From Trebonia sp963795335 (GTDB lineage: Bacteria; Actinomycetota; Actinomycetes; Streptosporangiales; Streptosporangiaceae), in the NCBI GenBank assembly GCA_963795335.1, contig CAWCHI010000017.1, forward strand, positions 1 through 64,000: a stretch of 64,000 bases of DNA, read 5' to 3'. How positions within the stretch are numbered: position 1 is the stretch's first letter; the number at the start of each line of letters is the position of its first letter. Positions 44,359 to 53,850 of the stretch are shown here, piece after piece. Under the pieces are notes generated by a model. It searched no databases and was not told where the DNA came from. It saw nothing but the letters and a program-made list of their open reading frames with translations. The position numbers and the translations under genes are program-made.

Positions 44359-47109
44359 TCAGCCGCACGGCACCGCATGGTCGGCCAGCGTGCGCTGCAG
44401 CTGCCGGCGGGAGGTGATGCCGAGCTTGGCGAAGACCTTGCGCAGGTGCCATTCGACCGTCCGCGGGCTGAGGAACAGCTCGGTGCCGATCTCGGTGTTG
44501 GTCTGCCCGTCGCGGGCCCGCAGGGCGATCTGCCGCTCCTGCGCGGTGAGGTCCCGGTCGGTTTCCACCGTGCGCCGGCGGACGGTCTCGCCGGTGGCGA
44601 GCAGCTCGCGGCGGGCGCGCTCGGCGAAGGCCTCCGCCCCCATCGCGCTGAGCATCCGGTGGGCCCGGTGCAGCTGCTCGCGGGCATCGACCCGGCGGTT
44701 CCCGCGGCGCAGCCACTCGCCGTAGAGCAGGTGCGCCCGGGCCAGGTCGACGCGCGCCCGCGACCGGCCCAGGTGCACGATCGCCGCCTGGTAGCGCCCT
44801 TCGGCCGACGCGTCGCCGGTCACCAGCGCCTGCGAGCGCGCCTGGATGCCGCAGGCCCAGTCGCTGCCCGCGACCGCCGCCGCGGCCGCGACGCAGCGGA
44901 CCGCGTCGGCCGCCCGGCCGGGCTGCCCGGAGCGGGCCGCCGCCTCGGTCAGCTCGGCCGCGGCCCAGCAGCCGAGCAGCGGGTGCCCGGCGTAACGGAC
45001 CGCGTCCTCGGCCGCCGCCAGGGCCGTCGCGTACTGGCCGAGGCCGTTGTGCAGCACCGCCGCCGCCCACTGGGCGGCGGCCGCCCCGAGTCCTTCACCG
45101 CGCGCGACCGCGTCCCGCCCGGCTTCCTCGATGAGGGTGCGGGCAGGCTCCGGGCGGCCGCGCAGCGCGGCCAGGCCGAGGACGCCGTACGGCGGGATCC
45201 GGCCGGTGACCGGGCCGCCGGCCGCCGCCGCTTCCGCGGCCAGCGACCCGGCCGCGTCCAGGTCACCGCCCAGCAGCTGCCCGCAGGCGGCGCTGCTGAG
45301 CGCCAGGGCCAGGTCGCCCAGCGCCCCGGTCTCCCGGGCGAGCCGGGCGAACCGGGCTGAGAGGGACTGATAGGCCGCGTCGTCCCACTGGGTCAGCGCC
45401 GCGGTGCCGGCCAGCGCCAGCCAGCGCAGGTCGCCCGGGCCGGCCTGGCGGCTGAACCAGTCGACCGCCTGCCGGACCGCCGGGCCGGCGGCCTCGCTTC
45501 GTCCGCCGAGGTGGCCCGCGAGGCCGTCGAGGAGCTGGTCGGCGGGCCCCGGGTGGCGGGCCGGGGGTGCCTCCCCGGCCGCCCGGGCCACCTCGGTGAC
45601 CGTCGCCCCGCTGGCCGCCAGGCCGCCCGCCAGCACCGCGGCGCGCAGCGCGTCCAGGTGGGCGGCGCGCACCTGGGCCACGTCGGCCCGGTCGAGCCGC
45701 CGGGCGGCCTCCAGCAGCTGCCAGGGCACGTCACCGCCGCGGTGCTGGGCCACGGCGAGGCGGCCCCGGACGATCTGCGCGCGTGCGTGCCGGTCGCTGT
45801 CGCCGGTCCCCGGCCCGGTCCCGGCCAGCAGCCTGGTGACCGCGTCGGACTCGCCCGCCTGGAGCAGGGCCGCGGCCGCGGCCAGGCTCCGGTCCACCCG
45901 CCGGCCCGCGTCCGGCGTGAGCGCCGCGGCGCGTTCGAGGAAGGCGGCCGCGGCGGCCAGCCCGCCGCGCGCGCGGGCCCGCGGCGCGGCCGCCTCGAGC
46001 TCGGCCGCGATGTCCTCGTCGGGGTCGCCCGGGCCTGCCGACCGGTGCCAGGCGCGGCGGTCGGGGTCGGCCCCGGGATCGGTCGCCCGGGCCAGCGCCT
46101 GGTGTGCGGCCTGGCGGTCGCGCAGCGCCGCGGCATGGTAGACGGCCGACCGGACGGCGGGACAGGGGAAGGTCACCCGGCTGGAGAAGGAGACAAGCCC
46201 GGCTTCCGCCGCCGGCAGCGCGGCCTCGCTGGTGATGCCCAGGTGGCCGGCCGCCCGCCACAGCAGCGCCAGGTCGCCGGTGGGGTCGGCCGCCGCCGTC
46301 AGCAGCAGCAGCCAGGCCGGGCGGGGCAGCGCGTCCAGCTCCCGGACCAGGTCGTCCCCGGTCCCCCCGGGGGCCGGGGCGGGGAGCCGGAAGCCCCCGG
46401 CCAGCTCGGACGGCGACAGGTCGCGCAGCTGCAGCAGCATCCGCGGGTTGCCCCGGGTCTCGGCCACGATCTGGTCCCGGACCCGCTCGTCGAGCGGCCC
46501 GCGCACCGCCGTCGCCAGCAGGGCCCGGGCGTCGCCGTCGCCCAGCCCGCCGATGACTGTCTCCGGCAGCCCGTCCAGGCCGCTGGCGGGTGCGCGGACG
46601 GCGAATACGATCACCGCGGGTGTGTTCGCCAGCCGCCGGGCGGTGAACGACAGCGCCTGCCGGGATGCGTCGTCGAGCCACTGGGCGTCGTCGATGAGGC
46701 AGACCAGCGGGCGCTCGGCGGCAGCCTCGGTCAGCAGCGCGAGCACCCCGAGGCTGACCAGGTAGCGGTCGGCCGGACCGCCCGCCTCGACCCCGAACAC
46801 GTTGCCCAGCGCCGCCCGCTGGGGCGCCGCCAGGCGCCCGAGCAGACCCGTCAGCGGGCTGCAGAACTGCTGCAGCGCGGCGTAGCCGAGGCCGGTCTCC
46901 GACGCCGCCCCGGCCGCCCGGATCACCCGCAGGTCACCCGCGTGGGCGGCGGTGAAGTCGAGCAGCGCCGTTTTCCCGGTCCCGGGCCTGCCCCGGATGA
47001 CCAGTCCCGCGCCGTGCCGCTGGCGCACCCCGCTGACCAGCGCCGTCAGCGTCTCGCAGGCCGCTTCCCGTCCGAGCAGCGGCAGGTCGTGTTCCTTATT
47101 CGCGGTCAT
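44359..47109 (-). CDS. Large ATP-binding LuxR-family regulator (LAL, MalT-like)
   Basis: An intact 916-residue protein, ATG 47109. The N-terminal ATPase has LPLLGREAACETLTALVSG, the Walker A GRPGTGKT (about residues 40-47) and LVCLIDDAQWLDDASRQAL (Walker B and sensor). A long helical repeat middle follows, Ala/Leu-rich with many RA..L.A.A repeats as in TPR sensors. The C-terminal LuxR helix-turn-helix is DLTAQERQIALRARDGQTNTEIGTELFLSPRTVEWHLRKVFAKLGITSRRQLQRTLAD. Such proteins integrate ATP and inducer binding. It converges on the flavin reductase gene; a small gap of 21 bases separates them. The target is unknown. Confidence 0.92.
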   Translation of the reverse strand: MTANKEHDLPLLGREAACETLTALVSGVRQRHGAGLVIRGRPGTGKTALLDFTAAHAGDLRVIRAAGAASETGLGYAALQQFCSPLTGLLGRLAAPQRAALGNVFGVEAGGPADRYLVSLGVLALLTEAAAERPLVCLIDDAQWLDDASRQALSFTARRLANTPAVIVFAVRAPASGLDGLPETVIGGLGDGDARALLATAVRGPLDERVRDQIVAETRGNPRMLLQLRDLSPSELAGGFRLPAPAPGGTGDDLVRELDALPRPAWLLLLTAAADPTGDLALLWRAAGHLGITSEAALPAAEAGLVSFSSRVTFPCPAVRSAVYHAAALRDRQAAHQALARATDPGADPDRRAWHRSAGPGDPDEDIAAELEAAAPRARARGGLAAAAAFLERAAALTPDAGRRVDRSLAAAAALLQAGESDAVTRLLAGTGPGTGDSDRHARAQIVRGRLAVAQHRGGDVPWQLLEAARRLDRADVAQVRAAHLDALRAAVLAGGLAASGATVTEVARAAGEAPPARHPGPADQLLDGLAGHLGGRSEAAGPAVRQAVDWFSRQAGPGDLRWLALAGTAALTQWDDAAYQSLSARFARLARETGALGDLALALSSAACGQLLGGDLDAAGSLAAEAAAAGGPVTGRIPPYGVLGLAALRGRPEPARTLIEEAGRDAVARGEGLGAAAAQWAAAVLHNGLGQYATALAAAEDAVRYAGHPLLGCWAAAELTEAAARSGQPGRAADAVRCVAAAAAVAGSDWACGIQARSQALVTGDASAEGRYQAAIVHLGRSRARVDLARAHLLYGEWLRRGNRRVDAREQLHRAHRMLSAMGAEAFAERARRELLATGETVRRRTVETDRDLTAQERQIALRARDGQTNTEIGTELFLSPRTVEWHLRKVFAKLGITSRRQLQRTLADHAVPCG

Positions 47110-47274
47110 ACCATGAGCCTGCCGGGGGGAGGGCGCTGGTCCAATCGGGCGGCCCTCAGTCCCTGGCTCGGGTTGCCAGCGGGCAGGCTCGGGTTATCCC
47201 AAGGGCGACCGGGGACCTGTTGTGGGGTTGTCCCGATTGCGGAACGGCGGGCGGGCCGGCAGCATGGAATCGTG

Positions 47275-47637
47275 GTGCCTAGAGTCCTCGTGGTCGACGA
47301 CAGCCCGCAGTTCCGCGACGTGGCCGCGGTGCTGCTGGGGGAGCGCGGGATCACGCTGCTTGGTCAGGCGGCGGACGCGAACCAGGCGCTGCACGCGGCC
47401 GCGCGGGGCTGCCCGGACGGGATCCTGCTGGACATCGGCCTCCCCGGGGTGGACGGCTTCGCGGCGGCGGCGGCGCTGGCGGCGCTCTGCCCGGGGGCGC
47501 GCATCGTGCTGACCTCAGCCACCTTCACCGAGGTGCCGGAACGGCTGCTCAAGGAGTGCGGCGCGATCGCCTTCGTGCTCAAGGACGAGCTGGCCGGGAC
47601 CGACCTGGGTGCCCTGTTCACGCCTGCAGGTACGTGA
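47275..47637 (+). CDS. Stand-alone response-regulator receiver domain
   Basis: GTG 47275 (or GTG 47272) starts VPRVLVVDDSPQFRDVAAVLLGERGITLLGQAADANQALHAA. CPDGILLDIGLPGVDGF holds the phospho-accepting Asp (about residue 53); VLTSATFTE and FVLKDELAG supply the Thr and Lys. The protein stops after about 120 residues with no output domain. Such single-domain regulators act as phosphate sinks or protein-binding switches. It overlaps, tail to tail, the NarL-type regulator on the other strand by 20 bases. Confidence 0.82.
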   Translation: MPRVLVVDDSPQFRDVAAVLLGERGITLLGQAADANQALHAAARGCPDGILLDIGLPGVDGFAAAAALAALCPGARIVLTSATFTEVPERLLKECGAIAFVLKDELAGTDLGALFTPAGT

Positions 47638-48280
47638 GGACGGCCAGCACCCGGCGGTGCGCGTCGGCTGACCGGGGCAGCCCGAGCTTGTCGAAGATGC
47701 TGGTAACATGGCGCTCGACGGCGGCCACGGTCACCACCAGCTGACTCGCGATCCCGGCGTTGGAGCGTCCCTCGGCGATGAGCGTGAGGACCTGGTGCTC
47801 GCGCGGGGTCAGGTCACGCAGCGGGCCCGCCCGGCGCTGACGGCCCACCAGGCGGGCGACCACGTCGGGGTCGAGCACCGATCCGCCGTCGGACACCCGC
47901 CGCACCGCCTCGGTGAACGCGTGCAGGTCGCCGACCTTCTCCTTGAGCAGGTAGCCGACCCCCTGGGCGCCGTCGGCGACGAGGTCGAAGGCGTAGGCGT
48001 CCTCGAGGTACTGCGACAGCACGAGCACGCCGGTCCCGGGCCGGGCGGCCCGGATGGCGAGCGCCGCCTGGAGGCCGTCGTCCCCGTGACCGGGCGGCAT
48101 CTGGATGTCGGTGATGATCACGTCCGGGCGGTACGCCTCGGCCATCCGCTCGAGGTCGCGGGCGTCGCCGGCCGTCCCGACGACGTCGAATCCGCCTTCG
48201 GTCAGGACGCGCAGGATCCCCTCGCGCACGAACGGCTGGTCCTCGCCGACGACGACGCGCACCTGGCCCGGCGCGTTCAC
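47618..48280 (-). CDS. NarL/FixJ-family response regulator
   Basis: The 220-residue protein, ATG 48280, has QVRVVVGEDQPFVREGILRVL, PDVIITDIQMPPGHGDDGL (phospho-accepting Asp about residue 58), VLVLSQYLEDAYAFDLV and GYLLKEKVGDLHAF. LTPREHQVLTLIAEGRSNAGIASQLVVTVAAVERHVTSIFDKLGLPRSADAHRRVLAVLTYL is the LuxR helix-turn-helix. It overlaps the kinase end by four bases and is therefore its partner. The GHGDDG insertion after the phosphorylation site is characteristic of the LiaR-like actinobacterial group. Confidence 0.92.
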   Translation of the reverse strand: MNAPGQVRVVVGEDQPFVREGILRVLTEGGFDVVGTAGDARDLERMAEAYRPDVIITDIQMPPGHGDDGLQAALAIRAARPGTGVLVLSQYLEDAYAFDLVADGAQGVGYLLKEKVGDLHAFTEAVRRVSDGGSVLDPDVVARLVGRQRRAGPLRDLTPREHQVLTLIAEGRSNAGIASQLVVTVAAVERHVTSIFDKLGLPRSADAHRRVLAVLTYLQA

Positions 48281-49811
48281 CGGGCACCAGGGACCGGGAT
48301 CGCGGCGCGCAGCACGGTGCCGCCGGCGTCCGGGCTGACCACGTCGACGGTCCCGCCGAGGGTGCCGACGCGGTCCCGCAGCCCGATGAGACCACTCGCT
48401 TCCGAACGGGGGCGGGCTCCGCCAGTCCCGTCGTCCCCGACCTCGACCGCGCAGCGGCTCCCGGCCGGCGCGTCCCGCTCCAGCCTGACCCGCACCCAGG
48501 CCCGGCTCGCCCGCGCGTGCTTGACTACGTTGGTCAGCGCTTCGGAGCAGAAGAAGTACACGCCCGCCTCGACCGCCTCCGGGAGCCTCCGCTCGGGCAC
48601 GTCGACCTCGACCGGGACCGGGAGGCGGGCGGCGAGCGCGCCGACCGCCGCCGCCAGGCCGCGCTGGGTGAGGATCGCCGGGTGGATCCCGGCCGCGATC
48701 TCCCGCAGGTCATCGACCCCGCGCCGGGCGTCCCTGAGGGCCAGGCCGACCAGTTCCCGGGCTCGTTCCGGGGCCGAGTCCCATTTCTGCTCGGCCAGCT
48801 GCAGGTTGATGACCGAGGTGACGAACCACTGCTGGGCGCCGTCGTGCAGGTCCCGGGTGACCCGCTGCCTGGCGGCGTCGGAGGCCGCCACGATGCGCGC
48901 CCGCGACGCCATCAGCTCCTGCCGGGCCCGCCGCCGCTCGGTGATGTCCCGCACGTACCCAGTGAACGAGGGCTCACCGGGCAGCCCGGTGAGGGTCACC
49001 GTCACCTCGGCCGGGAACTCGCTGCCGTCGGCCCGCATCGCGGTCATCTCGAGCCGCTGGTCGAGGATGCCCGGCTGCCCGGTCACGAGGTAGCGGGTGA
49101 GCCCCTCGCGGTGGGCGGTGCGCTGCGCGGGCGGGACGATCACGTCGGCCAGCTCGCGGCCGGCCACGTCGGCCGCCCGGTAGCCGAAGGTCTGCTCGAA
49201 GGCGCGGTTGACGTAGCCGATGTGGCCGCGGGCGTCGATGGTGACCACGGCGTCCAGGGCCGCCTGCAGGACCGCCCGGTGCCGGGCCTCGCTCGCTTCC
49301 AGCTCGCTCGCCCGGGCCCGGGCGATGTCGCGTTCGCGGTCGGCGGCGGCGCGCCGCTCCGTTTCGGCCCGCAGCTCGTGATGGGCGACGACGGTGCCGC
49401 ACAGCTGGGCCAGCACCGACAGCAGGAGGTTCTCCTGCTCCGCGAGGTCGCGCGGGCCGTCGGTGACGAGGAAGACCGGTTCCCGCCCGGGCGCTGCGGT
49501 CAGCGGGAAGGCCCAGCGGAACCGGTGGCGGGCCGCCGCGCCAGGCCGGGGCCGGTGAGCCGGGCCAGGGTCGGCGCGTCCTCCTCCGGCGCCCGCTGGA
49601 AATAGTCCCCGGACGTGCTCGGGTGCCACGCCACGGCGGCGTGCCCGGGGGCGACCGACGGGACCGCGGTCGTCACCAGCCGCATCGCCTGGGCGGGCGA
49701 CGACGCCTGGCTGACGACCAGGGACAGCCCGAATACAGCGTTCGTCGCCGGCATTCCCTGGTGATCGCCGGTCTGCGGCTGGACGCCGGAGCGGGGCGCA
49801 GGCAGAGCCAC
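48277..49811 (-). CDS. PAS-domain sensor histidine kinase (NarX/DegS type), one frame break
   Basis: The N-terminus is best read from ATG 49811 (MALPAPRSGVQPQTGDHQGMPATNAVFGLSLVVSQASSPAQAMRLV, a GAF-like start). It switches frame near 49530 into FRWAFPLTAAPGREPVFLVTDGPRDLAEQENLLLSVLAQLCGTVVAHHELRAETERRAAADRER. A PAS domain follows: HRAVLQAALDAVVTIDARGHIGYVNRAFEQTFGYRAADVAGRELADVIVPP, ending YVRDITERRRARQEL. The dimerisation helix is RQRVTRDLHDGAQQWFVTSVINLQLAEQ with the active His, and the ATPase has VYFFCSEALTNVVKHARASRAWVRV and GLIGLRDRVGTLGGTVDVVSPDAGGTVLRAAIP. No membrane segment is visible, so it is a soluble sensor. Confidence 0.86.
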
Positions 49812-49980
49812 GGTTAACCTCCCGTGCCCTGAGTATTACCGGTTGAAGCAAACAGCGGCAAGGGCGCCCCCGCGCCCGGGCCGCCGCCCGGGTGCGGCCA
49901 GGGACCGCCACCGGCGCGAGGCAGCCCATGGTGGCGGCAGCATGAGGCCCCAGGCAGTCACGAGCTGACAGGAGGGCTCC

Positions 49981-50771
49981 GTGCTTCCACGGCAGCAGGG
50001 CGCGGCGATGGTGACCGGCGGGCCGACGGCAATCCTGGACCTCGGCGGCCTGCGCATCGTCACCGACCCGACCTTCGACCCGCCCGGCCCCAATGGCTGC
50101 CTGACCAAGACGGCCGGCCCGGCCGTCGCCCGCGACCAGCTCGGGCCGGTCGACCTGGTGCTGGTCAGCCACGACAATCACCCGGACAACCTCGACGACA
50201 GCGGCCGGGCCCTGGCGCTGGGCGCCCCGCTGGTGCTGACCACCGGCAGCGCCGCCGGCGGCTCGGGCCGCCGGCCGAGGGGCTGGCCCCGTGGGCGAGC
50301 CGGGCCGTGCGCCGCCCCGACGGCCGCGAGCTGACCGTCACCGCCGTCCCGGCCGTGCACGGCCCCGAGGACGGGGAACGCGACGCCGGCGGGTTCGTCA
50401 ACTGCGAGGTCACCGGCTTCATGCTGGCCGGGCCGGACCTGTCCGCGGTCTACGTCACCGGCGACAACGCCTCCGTCCGGGTCGTCGCCGAGATCGCCCG
50501 GCACGTCCCGGTGATCGACGTGGTTGTGCTGCACGCGGGCGCCGCCCGGGTCGAGGGCAAGTTCCGCGACCGGGCCCTGACGATGGACAGCGTCCGGGCC
50601 GCGGCGGCGGCCGCGATCCTGGGACCGGCCGTGGTGATCCCGGCCCACTATGACGGCTGGGCGCACTTCGGCGAGGGCGGGACGGACCTCGCCCGGGCCT
50701 TCGACGACGCCGGGCTGGCGTCCCGGCTGCGCCTGACCGCGCACGGCACCTGGATCCCCCTGGCGGGCTGA
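49981..50771 (+). CDS. Metallo-beta-lactamase-fold (UlaG-like) hydrolase, one frame break
   Basis: GTG 49981 starts VLPRQQGAAMVTGGPTAILDLGGLRIVTDPTFDPPG. DLVLVSHDNHPDNLDDSGRALALGAPLVLT has the HDNHxDNLD variant of the metal motif. After a break near 50268 come ELTVTAVPAVHGPEDGERDAGGFVNCEVTGFMLAGPDLSAVYVTGDNA (His and Asp ligands) and AVVIPAHYDGWAHFGEGGTDLARAFDDAGL. The length of about 263 residues fits the family, which includes L-ascorbate-6-phosphate lactonase and many uncharacterised hydrolases. The substrate cannot be assigned. Confidence 0.82.
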
Positions 50772-50776
50772 GCGCG

Positions 50777-51880
50777 ATGCGAGCAGCGGAGACCGCGCCT
50801 GACCCCCGCCTGGGGCCTGGTTCCGGGACCGGGCCGTCCCGGGGCCGCGTCGCGGCGGCGGCCGCGGACCTGTCGCCGGGCTACTTCCCGTTCGTGATGG
50901 CCACCAGCATCATCTCGACCGGGGCGTTCCTGCTGGGGCCGTCCTGGCTGTCGCGGGCGCTGCTGGTTATCGCCTGCACCGCGTTCGGGGTACTGGTGGT
51001 GGCCCTGGCGGTCCAGCTGACCTGGTTCCGCCCCGGCCTGGTGGCGGCGTTCCGCGATCCGGCCCGGGTCTTCGCCTTCTTCGCCGTCGCCGCGGCGATG
51101 AACGTGCTCGGGCTCCGGCTCGCGTCCGCGGGCCACCCGCTCGTCACCGCGGTCCTCGCCGCCGTCGCGGCGGCCGTCTGGCTCGTCCTGACCTACGGTG
51201 TCCCCGCCAGCCTGCTGCTCAGGCGGTCGCGCGACTCGGCCGTGGGCGACGTGAACGGCACCTGGCTGCTGTGGGTGGTCGCCACCGAGTCCCTCGCGCT
51301 GGCGGCGTCGAACCTGCTCGCGGTCTGGCCGTCCCAGGCGGCGCTGCTGGCCCCGGCCGCGATCGGCCTGTGGAGCGTCGGGCTGGTGCTGTACCTGCTG
51401 CTGGTCTCCCTGATCCTGCTGCGCTGGCTGTCAGTCCCCATGACCCCGCAGACCCTGGCCCCGCCCTACTGGATCCTGACGGGCGCCACCGCCATCACGG
51501 TGCTGGCCGGCGCCCGCATCGCCGGCCTGCCGGCCGGGCTGCCTGCGGTCAGGGCGTCCGCCGGTTTCGTCGAGGGGTTCTCGTTCGTTTTGTGGGCCTT
51601 CGGCACGTGGTGGATCCCGCTTCTGGTGGTGCTGTGCTGCTGGCACCACGCGGCCCAGCGCTGGCCCCTGCGCTACGAGGCGGCCCTGTGGAGCGTGGTG
51701 TTCCCGCTCGGCATGTACAGCGTCGCCACGCTGACCTTCGGCCGCGTCGCCCGCCTGGCCTTCGCCGGGCCGCTCAGCCGGTTCATGTTCTGGGTGGCGG
51801 TGGCCGCGTGGGTGGCGGTGGCCGCCGCGTTCCTCCTCGCCCGGCGCCGCGGCCGCCGGCGGCCCACCGTGGGAGGATGA
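50777..51880 (+). CDS. SLAC1/TehA (TDT) family membrane transporter
   Basis: An intact 367-residue protein, start ATG 50777 five bases after the previous stop. After an N-terminal tail, DLSPGYFPFVMATSIISTGAFLLG begins a series of about ten hydrophobic helices: LLVIACTAFGVLVVALAVQLTWF, VFAFFAVAAAMNVLGL, LVTAVLAAVAAAVWLVLTYGVPASLLL, WLLWVVATESLALAASNL, IGLWSVGLVLYLLLVSLILLRWL, WILTGATAITVLAGARIA, WAFGTWWIPLLVVLCCW, LWSVVFPLGMYSVATLTFGR and FWVAVAAWVAVAAAFLL. GLWSVGLVLYLLLVSLI, FGTWWIPLL and VFPLGMYSVAT are typical of tellurite-resistance/dicarboxylate channel proteins. It probably passes an anion; which one is unknown. Confidence 0.85.
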   Translation: MRAAETAPDPRLGPGSGTGPSRGRVAAAAADLSPGYFPFVMATSIISTGAFLLGPSWLSRALLVIACTAFGVLVVALAVQLTWFRPGLVAAFRDPARVFAFFAVAAAMNVLGLRLASAGHPLVTAVLAAVAAAVWLVLTYGVPASLLLRRSRDSAVGDVNGTWLLWVVATESLALAASNLLAVWPSQAALLAPAAIGLWSVGLVLYLLLVSLILLRWLSVPMTPQTLAPPYWILTGATAITVLAGARIAGLPAGLPAVRASAGFVEGFSFVLWAFGTWWIPLLVVLCCWHHAAQRWPLRYEAALWSVVFPLGMYSVATLTFGRVARLAFAGPLSRFMFWVAVAAWVAVAAAFLLARRRGRRRPTVGG

Positions 51881-51884
51881 GCGG

Positions 51885-53675
51885 ATGGCGACCGCGGGCG
51901 ATCCGGCTGGCGCCCTGCTCTCGGTCAACGTCGGCCTGCCGCGCGACGTGGCCTGGCAGGGCCGCACGGTCCACACGGGGGTGTGGAAGACGCAGGTCGA
52001 CGGGCCGGCGATGGTCCGCCGGCTGAACATCGACGGCGACGGGCAGGGCGACCTGGCCGGGCACGGCGGCGAGCAGCGGGCCGTCTTCGTCTACCAGATC
52101 GAGTCCTACCAGTACTGGCAGGAGGAGCTCAGCCGCCGCGACTTCACCTACGGGCAGTTCGGGGAGAACTTCACCGTCCGCGGGCTGGCCGACGACCAGG
52201 TCTGCGTCGGCGACCGCTACCGGATCGGGGACGCGGTCTTCGAGGTCACCCAGCCCCGGGTGACCTGCTTCCGGGTCGGCCTCCGGATGGACGACCCGCG
52301 GATCCCGGCCCTGCTGGTGTCCCGGCACCGGCCCGGCTTCTACTTCCGGGTGCTGACCGAGGGAACGGTCGAGGCCGGGCAGGACATCGTCAAGCTCGCG
52401 TCCGGCCCCGAGGGCATGACCGTGGCCGAGCTGGACGCCCTGCTCTACCTGCCCGGGCACCCGCGCCAGCAGCTGCTGCGGGCGCTGCGGATCCCGGCTC
52501 TCAGCCCCGGCTGGAAGTCCTCCTTCCAGGAGATGCTGGACCAGCCCGGGGCCGGCGGCAACGCGGGCCTGGCGGAGGCGAGCCCGCCGCCCGCGTGGCC
52601 TGGCTTCCGGCCGCTGACGGTGACCGCGGTCAGCCCCGAGAGCGACACGGTGACCTCGTTCCAGCTCTCCGACCCGGCCGGGAACAGCGTCCCGGCGGCC
52701 TTGCCGGGCCAGTTCCTGACGCTGCGCCTGCACCCGCCCACCGCCGGTCCGGCCGCCGGTCCGGCTCCGGCGCCGCTGCTGCGCAGCTACTCGCTGTCCG
52801 GGCCGCCGGGGGCCCGCGACTACCGGATCAGCGTCAAGCGCGAGCCGCACGGCGCCGGCAGCCAGTACCTGCACACCCGGGTACGGGCCGGCCAGCGGCT
52901 GGAGGCCGCCGCCCCGCGCGGCACCTTCACCCTCCGCCCCGGCTCGGAGCCGGTGCTGCTGATCAGCGCCGGGGTCGGCGCGACGCCGGTGCTGGCCATG
53001 CTGCACGCGCTGGCGGCGGACCGCGTCTCCCGTGAGGTCTGGTGGCTGCACGGCTCGCGCCGCCGCGCCGACGAGCCGTTCGCCGGCGAGTCCCGCGCCC
53101 TGCTGGCCGCGCTGCCCCGGGCGCGCTGGCACGTCTGCTACAGCGACCCGGGCCCGGACGACGTGCTCGGCCGCGACTACCAGACCGCGGGGCACCTCTC
53201 GGCGGCGGTGCTGGCCCGCCTGGAGCTGCCCCGCGAGGCCGACGCCTACCTGTGCGGCCCGGCCGGGTTCATGGCCGACCTGTCGGCCGCCCTGGCCGCG
53301 TCGGGCCTGCCCGCCTCCCGCATCCGGACCGAGGTCTTCGGGCCCGGGCCCGCGGTCACCCCCGGCATCGCCGCCGTCCCGGCCCGCCCGCCGCACCCGC
53401 CCGCGGGGCCGCCCGGGACCGGCCCCAGCGTCGCGTTCGCCCGCAGCGGCCTGACCGCGCCGTGGGGCGAGGGCTTCGCCAGCCTGCTCGAGTTCGCCGA
53501 AGCATGCGACGTGCCGGTCCGCTGGTCGTGCCGCACGGGCGTGTGCCACACCTGCGAGACCGCCCTCGTGTCGGGAAGCGTCACCTACTCACCCGACCCG
53601 GTCGACGCCCCGGCCGACGGCGACGCCCTCATCTGCTGCTCCCAGCCCCGCGAGGACCTGGTCCTCGACCTGTAG
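51885..53675 (+). CDS. MOSC domain fused to ferredoxin-type FAD/NAD reductase with 2Fe-2S cluster
   Basis: An intact 596-residue protein, ATG 51885. Residues about 10-210 are a MOSC domain: LLSVNVGLPRDVAWQGRTVHTGVWKTQVDGPAMVRRLNIDGDGQGDLAGHGGEQRAVFVYQIESYQYW, FGENFTVRGL and VTQPRVTCFRVGLRM, whose Cys is the presumed sulfur/molybdenum-cofactor contact. Residues about 240-480 are an FAD/NAD reductase: LLRSYSLSGPP (RxYS FAD motif), VLLISAGVGATPVLAML and AYLCGPAGFM. The C-terminus is a plant-type ferredoxin domain with SCRTGVCHTCETALVSG (CxxxxCxxC) and ICCSQP. Together they could transfer electrons from NADH to a molybdenum-dependent reduction such as N-hydroxylated compounds. Confidence 0.9.
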   Translation: MATAGDPAGALLSVNVGLPRDVAWQGRTVHTGVWKTQVDGPAMVRRLNIDGDGQGDLAGHGGEQRAVFVYQIESYQYWQEELSRRDFTYGQFGENFTVRGLADDQVCVGDRYRIGDAVFEVTQPRVTCFRVGLRMDDPRIPALLVSRHRPGFYFRVLTEGTVEAGQDIVKLASGPEGMTVAELDALLYLPGHPRQQLLRALRIPALSPGWKSSFQEMLDQPGAGGNAGLAEASPPPAWPGFRPLTVTAVSPESDTVTSFQLSDPAGNSVPAALPGQFLTLRLHPPTAGPAAGPAPAPLLRSYSLSGPPGARDYRISVKREPHGAGSQYLHTRVRAGQRLEAAAPRGTFTLRPGSEPVLLISAGVGATPVLAMLHALAADRVSREVWWLHGSRRRADEPFAGESRALLAALPRARWHVCYSDPGPDDVLGRDYQTAGHLSAAVLARLELPREADAYLCGPAGFMADLSAALAASGLPASRIRTEVFGPGPAVTPGIAAVPARPPHPPAGPPGTGPSVAFARSGLTAPWGEGFASLLEFAEACDVPVRWSCRTGVCHTCETALVSGSVTYSPDPVDAPADGDALICCSQPREDLVLDL

Positions 53676-53850
53676 CCCCCCGCCGCCGGCAACCCCCCGC
53701 CGACCGGCGGCAACCCCCCGCCGCCCGGCAACCCCCCGCCGCCGGCAACCCCCCGCCGCCGGCAACCCCCCGCCGCCGGCAACCCCGCCGCCGGCAACCC
53801 CCCGCCGCCGCAACCCCCCGCCGCCGGTGGTAACCCCCCCGCCGCCGACG
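53676..53850. repeat. Degenerate tandem repeat, unit about 17 bp, C-rich on the plus strand
   Basis: About nine units of the form CCCCCCGCCGCCGGCAA occur directly after the MOSC-fusion stop, with unit lengths of 16-21. The minus strand therefore presents regularly spaced runs of five to seven G. This could form G-quadruplexes in one strand and may act as a terminator or recombination hot spot. It encodes nothing convincing. Confidence 0.85.

Noticed and set aside
53676..53850. CRISPR or coding repeat in the C-rich array
   Set aside because: There are no spacers of constant length, the units vary between 16 and 21 bases, and no reading frame shows a meaningful protein.
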